Source: Branchiostoma floridae
Lineage: Eukaryota; Chordata; Leptocardii; Amphioxiformes; Branchiostomatidae
Reading direction: 5' to 3'
DNA length: 64,000 bases
NCBI RefSeq assembly: GCF_000003815.2
Contig: NC_049986.1
Location: 23,462,630-23,526,629 of the forward strand
Shown here: positions 37,601 through 46,600 of the stretch, one piece after another
How the letters are laid out: each line of letters starts with the position of its first letter
How positions within the stretch are numbered: the stretch's first letter is position 1
Notes under the pieces: generated by a model
Database searches by the model: none
The model's input: the letters and a program-made list of their open reading frames with translations, nothing else
Told to the model about the DNA's origin: nothing
Program-made: the position numbers and the translations under genes

Positions 37601-40600
37601 ACCTTTTGGCGGCATAGAGATTAGCAAATGCCGGTTTTACTGAGATCTCCGTGTCTTTCCATCCCCGTGGAAAACTGATGGACATGTATGTTGTTACACA
37701 AGTCAGGAAAAGTGCGAGAAATATGAACTCTCGTGCCATGACCATCTCGTGACGTCACCACTGTCAAGCTGTAGAAGTGAGCGAACGAAAAACATTAAAA
37801 AAACACGTAAGGAAATGTATGGGTAAGGTCTGCATGAGTTTAGTGCGTTTTACCAACACACCTCGCGTACTAGTAATTTACCACAATTGAAAATCTGCCA
37901 AAAGGTTGTTGATTGTTAATTCATTATTCATTGCTACATAATCTATTGAAAAATAAAACTCCCATCTGGAATTTAGTACTCATTTAAAGGTCGTTATACA
38001 TCTATATCATAGTTCTAACATTCGTATTCATTGTATCAAAAGAGAAATTTGGCCAAAAGCACTGGACCAGACTATCGTGAGCCAAATACTTCTGTTATTT
38101 CTAGATGGAGTCTATTTTCTGCCATTAAAGTATGTGCCAAAAACATGCAAAGCTTGGGTACTACTGGCTTTGGTTGTTATAAATAGAAACTATCAAATTT
38201 CACTGTTATCGTCTATATCAAACACGGTAAACAAAACGTTAAAACATACCGTCTTCTAACTGACTGTCGATTCAGTTGCACGATACGTCGATGTATCTAG
38301 GTAATAAGGTACGCCAAAAAAGGCCAATCAGGCCAACCGAGAAATTCCAGTATCTAGTATGACGGGTTGCAGATACATGTGAACACTTACCAACCTGTCG
38401 GTTGACGAATAATATGTGGGCATGGCACGTGAATAGGTCTGAAAGCAGGCCTTCCAAGAAGACGTGCGTCATCAAATGTTTTCTTCTTCTCTACTTTTCG
38501 CCGAAGGCTAGGCGACCTAGTTACAAATTTGACAACATACTTGGACATTAGCCGATGTTCAAACCTGCTACGAAATCGCATTATCTAGTGTGACTTTTTT
38601 GTTATATAAACTTTCAAACCTGTCACTGCAAAGCAAACCTTGTAAACTTTTGCTTCATGTATTAAACCTATTCAGACGAAAGGGGGGGGGAGGTATGGTC
38701 GCCAACAACATATACAAATGTATTGGCTGCCGGGTTCGACTGGTCGCTTCTCTCTAGCCGCCGGCTAGGGATTAACATATAAATCGGCACCGACCGCACA
38801 CGGCGATCGGTTGCTAGGAGGTATGTCCAGAAAAGGGGTAAATGTACGAAGTTAGTGTGTACGAACTTGTACGAACTTGTACGAAGTTAAAGGTAGATAT
38901 AAACCGTAATCGGTAAAGTTCGGAAGTTTTAAGTGACGTCATCTAACTTTGTACAGGTAGGCAGGGTTGGTGTACGATGTACGATGTACGAACTTAAAAA
39001 ATCTAACTTAGTACAGAGGGGCAGGGTTGATGTACGATGTACGATGTACGAACTTAAAAAATCCAACTTAGTACATAGGGGCAGGGTTGATGTACGATGT
39101 ACGATGTACGAACTTAAAAAATTTAACTTAGTACAGAGGGGCAGGGTTGATGTACGATGTACGATGTACGAGCTTAAAAAATCCAACTTAGTACATAGGG
39201 GCAGGGTTGATGTACGATGTACGATGTACGAGCTTAAAAAATCCAACTTAGTACATAGGGGCAGGGTTGATGTACGATGTACGATGTACGAACTTAAAAA
39301 ATCTAACTTAGTACAGAGGGGCAGGGTTGATGTACGATGTACGATGTACGAACTTAAAAAATCTAACTTAGTACAGAGGGGCAGGGTTGATGTACGATGT
39401 ACGAACTTAAAAAATCCAACTTAGTACAGAGGGGCAGGGTTGATGTACGATGTACGATGTACGAACTTAAAAAATCTAACTTAGTACAGAGGGGCAGGGT
39501 TGATGTACGATGTACGATGTACGAACTTAAAAAATCCAACTTAGTACAGAGGGGCAGGGTTGATGTACGATGTACGATGTACGAACTTAAAAAAATTAAC
39601 TTAGTACAGAGGGGCAGGGTTGATGTACGATGTACGATGTACGAACTTAAAAAACTTTACCTTTCCTACTTAAAGATAGATACTGACGTGTGTAAACAAG
39701 TGTTCAGTTGCTTGTCTAGGTACAGCAGGATGACAAAGTACATGAGTCGTGAAAGATTCATCTTCTTCCTGCTGTACCTAGCCCATCTCCACAATGTTCG
39801 AGAAGAGAGAAAACTGGAGAGAGCAGGACTGCTGACCTTGTAAATTATCAAAATTAATGTTTAACAAAAGATAAATGCAATACATGTTGCATTTTTATTA
39901 TTTTCAGACAAAACATCGTTATTCTACATGTTTCACATTTACCATGTGCGACAGGTGAAATTAGAATAGAATGCTGCGTACAGAGTTAGCATAACCCACA
40001 GCATAGTCAAAATATATTAACTTCGTACATCGTACTTCGTACATTAGGTCCGCTCCATGTACAAAGTTAGCATAACCCCCAAAATAGAAAAATCTTAACT
40101 TCGTACATCGTACATCGTACATTAGGTCCGCCCCATGTACGAACTTAGCATAACCCACAAAATAGAAAACATCTTAACTTCGAACATCGTACATCGTACA
40201 TTAGGTCCGCCCCATGTACGAACTTAACGTAGCTACGTCACAGATAATTGTCGACGTTTCCCGAACTTTGCCGACAGCGGTTGTCGGAAGTTGTCGGAAG
40301 CTAGAAGTTGTCGGAAATTACGTGTGACGTAGGCTGATCCAAACTTCGTACATTTCACCCATTTCTGGACATGTATGTGACGACATGTCCAAAAGCGCCC
40401 TCTCCCAGAAGCTGTCCGCCCTGCAACCAGCTCCTGTGGATTTCCCGTTCCTTCAGCAGCTCCATGTCGATACTGCTCGATCTGGGTACCCCTACATGCG
40501 GTATCACAGCCTGGGAACAGTTTGAGATAGAAATTTATGATAAAATACAATGAGCACATTGTGCTAAAAGAGACACCTCCCAGAGTAGCTCAGCCGACTT

Positions 40601-43600
40601 TACTGTAATATCATGATTTGTATAATGTAACATTCATGGTCACTTACAAAGGGTTGAAGATCCAAATTACTTAGCATACATCGTATGTCCCAAATGAAAA
40701 TCAAATGTACAAAAGAATCCATCGTGAACTTGATGAGAGCTCCCTTTTATATATAATCTGAAATACATAATCGGTTTGGTGAGGTTGTATCTTATTTTGA
40801 GCACAGTTGCCAGCCTAACAGGTGACAGATATAACCGAAGAACCTACCTGTAGATTCTGACCCAGCTGTACAACTTCAAGATCGCCGATGATTTTTACCC
40901 GCCTCCTGTGCCGTAACAGGAAAATGGCACCAAGGAGGAGAAGACCAAATCCGGCTGCTGACAGGCTGATGGTGGCCAGTAGACTTAAGCTCTTGCGAGC
41001 AACTGTGTTGATATACGAAAACAGCATGATTATTCACGGAACTGAAATGAGTTTAGTTTCGTGTGGGAATGCAGCAAAGCATCAAAGCTACCGATTTCTT
41101 GGGACATCGTCTAAGAGTGGGTGAATGCGTTGTCCAGAGCATTACGATTTAGCCGCTGGTCGCTAAGACCATATGCATTTAAATAAAGTCATGGACGCCC
41201 GGGTCCATAATGTGCATCACCTGGTGCGCAGCCCATGTCCCTATAGCATGTCTGCCACTCGGTACAGTTGCATACCCGGTTACACTCCTGGCCGTAAAAA
41301 TTATCCTGGCAGCCTGTGGACGGAATATACCATCATAACATTGAGGTCAAATATGAGACTCTGTATTGCAGATGAGTTGAAATGCCGTTATGTGTTCGAG
41401 CAAAAGTTCATCTAAATGCTAATGGTAGGAACTTTAGATACCTGCTATTCTTATCTGCTCAGTGACTCTGAATTTGTCTCCGTTGGTGGCGAACGCCTCA
41501 CATGTCACGTTTCCCTCGTGTTCAGGCAGGAATGATTTGTAGTGTAGAGTAGATGTAGAACTATGGAGAAAATGAGGATAGAGCTATTGGTTCTTTTAAG
41601 CACCTGTATAAACAGGAATGCCTCGCTAGTTAGGCACAGTTTATTTTACGTCGAAATAAGACAGCCTTCATCAGTGTCTCTTGCCAAAGGCAATGGATGC
41701 TGCCTAAGACGTCTGACCGTTTCCAAATCATATCCATTTGCTTGTTAATGAGTAACTGCTTTTTGGTGCGCATTTTCTTTCATAATTATTGATATGCAAA
41801 TACTAAAATCAACTTTGTTTTCTTAATTTGTTATATTCTTTCGATTTCATTATGCATTTTATTCTTTTGTTGTGTCACCATGTGTTCTTTTGTTTTTTTT
41901 GCGCAATGTGGTAATGTTTTATCATTGATGTACGCAAGTTGATTTGCACCCTTTTTGTATGTTTTTTTAAATGTTTTGTTGTTGCTTCATAGGGCTATGT
42001 TTTGTTTTTATATGCAAGTCACTTTAAAAACCACTCTGGTGGCGATATGGCATAAATGAACGAAATATAACGGATTTCCGTTAATGAAATTAGTTCTGCT
42101 TGGGTTCGCGGAACGCTAGCACTTTTACCAAACCAGCTTTCGGCCGGAAATTGTGCACTTGTAAGCAAATGGAAATAATATCTGTAACATTTGGCGATTT
42201 TAAAAATCTGATAGTAACCTCAGAAATGTTCATTAAAAAGCACAGAATGACGTTTTCACATTTACAAGCCATGCTTATTGTACTACAATTGCTTTTTGTA
42301 TCTGTATTTTTTTGTTGAATAAAAATATTAAATTTTTTTCAGATTTGTGGTAATGGAAGAGAGTCCCTTACCCACTGATTGTGATGTCTGGGGAATTATT
42401 CCCAAAGAGCCAGGTGACGTTCGTGACTTGGATATTGTGGCCAATGCATCTGAGCTGTAGGTCCTGTCCATACCGCAAGTCTATCAGATCAGTTGTTGGA
42501 CTTTCGATGCTCAAGACTGAATATTCTTGATATAAGAAATAACAAGAAAAGTTACAAAGGCACCCTCTGGACGATGGAAAATCAATAACTGGTGAATGAC
42601 AGGAATCATGATTATCCACATATCAGTCAGATGGGTTTTTTTCACGTTCTCCGCCAAATGAAAATCTTTTGAGGGTCATATCTAGTTTACAGACTAGCTA
42701 GAAAAATAAGAGTGAAATTGACAATCCATTCATATACAATGTATATAGCGAGGATAAATGTCAATAGGAGAAATCACAGGTCACTCATAAAATCTTCTAA
42801 TTCTATGACCTGGCAAAGGCCTGGAAGAAGCTAAATATTTCTATAGTAAGCCTCCAAAATGACCAAGACATTACTATCAGACTTAACTTTAAGACAGTTA
42901 AAACAGTTGCTATGGACAGAGGAAAATTCACGAAGAAGTTTCACAGCGAAGCTGTTATTATGCAGGCCGTTGGGATGAGGTCACATTACCGACCTATGTT
43001 GCAGTTCCTTCCCCTCCAGCCAGGGGCGCACCTGCACGCCCCGTTGAAGCTGTGGCATGAGGCTCCGTTATAACACTGGCAGCGTTCCGCACAGAACCGG
43101 CCGAACCGCCCGATGGGACAGGCTGGAGAACAACCATTTTGATATCATCCCATGCAGTATCTAGCTTTTCAGTTTTTCAAACTCGGGGTCTAAATGATCA
43201 TCTATGACCTAATGCTCTGGAAAAACGTACACAATTGTTTACCAATTGCAAGTTCTACCACTAAGAAGTCTTGCAAGTGACATACGACGTTCCCTCGATA
43301 GAACTCTTCCTACCTGTTACTGTTAGGTTTGTTACAATTGTTTCCACTGTTGTAAAAGGCATCTCGCATACAACGGTGTTCTGGTCAGCATTCTGCTTTC
43401 CAACCTGGTGATAAAATGTAAAAACTCTTCAACACTTAAGTTCGCCTGTTTGACCTGTCATATAGAGCACATGTTTTGTTTAACTTAAACATGCATTTAT
43501 ATGCCATGATAACTATTTTGTCAAGTTGAATTTTTCCCAACAAAATATACCTTGGTAAGTTTCCGCTATTATTTGCTACTATTACTGGCGCAAGTTAGAA

Positions 43601-46600
43601 TGCAATATCTAACTTTAGCTTCATGAAGAAACTATCAGTAGAGTAGCCTTCATTATGTCATGATTATCGTTTTCAAACCTAGTAGTACGTTAATGTCAAG
43701 AATCCGTATCACAAAATATATGAACATGCTTTGAATTCGATGTTTACCATTCTATGTAATTCCCTTACCTTTACATCGTAAAATGTGTATTTTATAACTG
43801 CGTTAGTCCTTTCAAATTCCAACTCTTCATAACTTTTAAACGGGATCCATGGCCATTCCTCCGGCTTCCATTGACTGTAAGGATGCACAAATTTGAATAT
43901 CATATGTCAAATACTTTAGTACAATAGTGTATGATGCTCGAGAATGCCAGAAATAGATAATTCTATTTCGAACTAAATGAGAAGCTGACCTTTGTCCCGG
44001 CACGATGAACTGCACTGTACCGCTAAGCACGGCAGACGTGTCGGAGGTGTAGTAACACCTGGGTAAGGGTGGCTGAAAGCCAGGGATCGGGAAGACCCAG
44101 TCTGGGATGACGTACAATTCGAGAGTATCTGTGGAGCAACAAAACAATAAGAGATGGCAGACTTCACTCCCTTCTCCGCAATGGTTTCACAGGCACTTCC
44201 GGTTCAATTGACTAAAATCGCTCATGCTTATACAGTTTATAAGAATGAAAGAAGTTCCTGGACATCGCATAGAATATTGCAAATGTAAGGAATGGTAAAT
44301 TGAAGAAAAATTGTATAATTTCCTTACCACTTGTGTTGCTGTAGGATTTGTAGCCGTATTCCCAGTCGAGGGGACTTAGAAGTACTCCGGCAAACGTGTA
44401 GCTAGTCTCACTCAGCACGAAACCCTAAAAAAGGGCAGAAAAAATAAATCATGACGTCGTCAGGAAGGAAGAACGTTATTGCACGACAAATGTACATGGT
44501 ATACCCGGTACAAAAGTATGGCAACAGCTATTACATGAAGTACAAAATAGAGGTACAGGTATAGGATAAATCTTAACATCGTAGTTAACGCAACGATAAG
44601 GGCTAACATGCATAATTCATTCATATAGTATCATAATGAAGTAGGCTAATCATGAGCTTCAGTATTCTTTCTTTCTAATAGCAAAGTAGTCCTTCATGTA
44701 TTTGCCTATTTTTGCATTATGGGAGTTCTGGCATCTAAATAAATGTGCAAATCTGTCTGTAGCATCGAGTCTTTTGAAATCTGTTGTACTTGGTTCGAGA
44801 AACGTGAATAATTCATTGCGTAAACTAGCGTATCTAAAACATTCCATTATAAAATGAAATTCATCTTCAATATGATTTGGGCAGAATGGACACTTTGGTC
44901 AGGGGCTACATTGTAGTATCTGCCTGTTTCAACATTTAACTTATGGCTACCAATTCTTAACTGAGTCATTGCTTTGCGAATCTCAAAGTTATCTATATTA
45001 TAAAGGTACATTTCTTGTTCATAGCATTTTCTTGATTTGCTAAGAAAAAACAGTTGTGAATTGTTTTCAATATAACTAAACCACTCCTGTATGCATATAT
45101 CTTGTAGCCTGGTGCGCAGTTGGTTAATAATATAATCCGTTTTATAATCAGGTAACTCTCCTGACTCAGAGGCAAAATGGCTGACCATGAACATATAAAA
45201 ACACGGATATAGATTGTTCAGAGCTTGATAATGCATACGCAGCAGATTGCGCACAAGGATTTTGTTCTAAACGCCTCCGTTTTTAACCGAATTTCTATTG
45301 CCCTTGAATTTATCTATGGCAATATCATACAAAACGTACAAGCATAGAGAAATGACAACAAAGCACAAAAAGCGCTTTTATATTTTCTAACTATGGCATT
45401 CGCTAAGCGCTCTATTGAATTGCTCGGCTGCAGCGACGACTCCAACCTGCCGCAGATTTTGTGAGATACCTGCTTAAAGTAGTTGATGAGTTACAAAGCA
45501 CCAGCCAAATAAATGTTGACCCTATTCTTGTATGTCATACGTGTACGTGGGCCATTGATAACGCTAGATAGGTGTGTTCTGGACCGGGTGCTAACTTAGT
45601 GTTCTTTCTACTCCGCGTGCACCGAGTGTGAAATTCGAAGACCGGATCTGGACGACATGGACTATTGTGAAGGTGAAGTTGAAGTTGTTACATTTTTTAA
45701 GTTGAAATTGTAACATTTGTGAAGGCGAAGTTGTTACATTTTTGTTTCTTTGAAAAGTTTCCTAAACTTTTGGCGCATTTGGTATTGACAAGTGTGTTTT
45801 CTCCGGTGGATATGACATGAATAAAATACAACATAGTGTATTCCGCATCACCTTCGGTCCCTGGCTTGTACCTTGGGTAATACGTAAGCCGTCGTTTTGC
45901 ATATATTTACCTTCGCTGTGCTGTGGTTAAAAACTGGTGCCGTTTGGGGGATGAAAGTATCTTCATTGAAGATTGCGAATCTATCCCATGCTGCAAAAGT
46001 GAGACAGAGGCAATTTCATGTAAGTGACGACTAAAAAAGTCACCTTAAGCGTTACCGAGAAATGTAACGTTCTTTTACCACAATTGCACATGACACAACG
46101 CATGACACTTTCCGTTAGTCATCAATCATAGTCATACGGTGTATTACAGCACCGTTGGAGTTATACCGCCCCTTACGGGGTGGCATACCCCTTCTTCTAG
46201 CTGAATACAAGACGGGGATGCGCCAGGTCTCCCATCCGGGCTAATGATGTAAATCACCATGTGGCTGATACGGTATGGAGGTTCGCCATCCGGGTGATTT
46301 GAAGTGAATCACCAACTCCAGACTGAAGGGTTTGTTCCACCGCACACCGCACCATCGCACTTGTGTGGGTACTTTGACGTGCATGGGGTGTGGCTCACCC
46401 CATACACAGGACCTCCATTTAACGTCCTATCCGAGGGACGGCCCTAGCCGAAGCTAGGTACTCATTTCCACCTGAGTAAAGTGAGGAAAGTCGTGTAAAG
46501 TGCCTTTCCCAAGGGCACAAGATCGGTAACACGGCAGGCGGATTCGAACCCGCAACCTCTCGGTCACGGGCCGGACACGGTCCCGCTGTACTACGCGGTC

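Larger units (their letters stand above)
22383..40377. mobile_element. Composite (macrotransposon-like) insertion in the RTK kinase exon
   Basis: 17,995 bp bounded by two E elements and flanked by the direct repeat TGACGACA at 22375-22382 and 40378-40385. Left edge GAGGTATGTCCAG, right edge CTGGACATGTATG. The inner edges of the two E copies (25016 AAGTACGG, and the eight bases before 38818, GGTTGCTA) do not match each other or the duplication. So the duplication belongs to the E-cargo-E unit as a whole. 8-bp duplications are typical of hAT and P superfamily transposases. No transposase gene is seen inside, so the unit is non-autonomous. Confidence 0.8.

Noticed and set aside
38387-38581. Upstream coding start for the Gal3ST-like enzyme
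   Set aside because: The donor is good, but stops in frame with the enzyme ATG lie between the conserved acceptor and the ATG, so this cannot extend the protein.
38933-39843. Long open frames (163 and 148 codons plus, 105 minus) with a repeated [18 protein letters not shown] pattern
   Set aside because: They cross the 60-bp tandem array of E copy 2. A 60-bp period (a multiple of 3) keeps any stop-free frame open. There is no splice or domain context, and the other E copy breaks the frame by 7-bp steps.
41160-41420. Extra RTK exon (80-codon plus-strand frame and its complement)
   Set aside because: Flanking exons 12 and 13 join in phase without it, and no splice sites support it.
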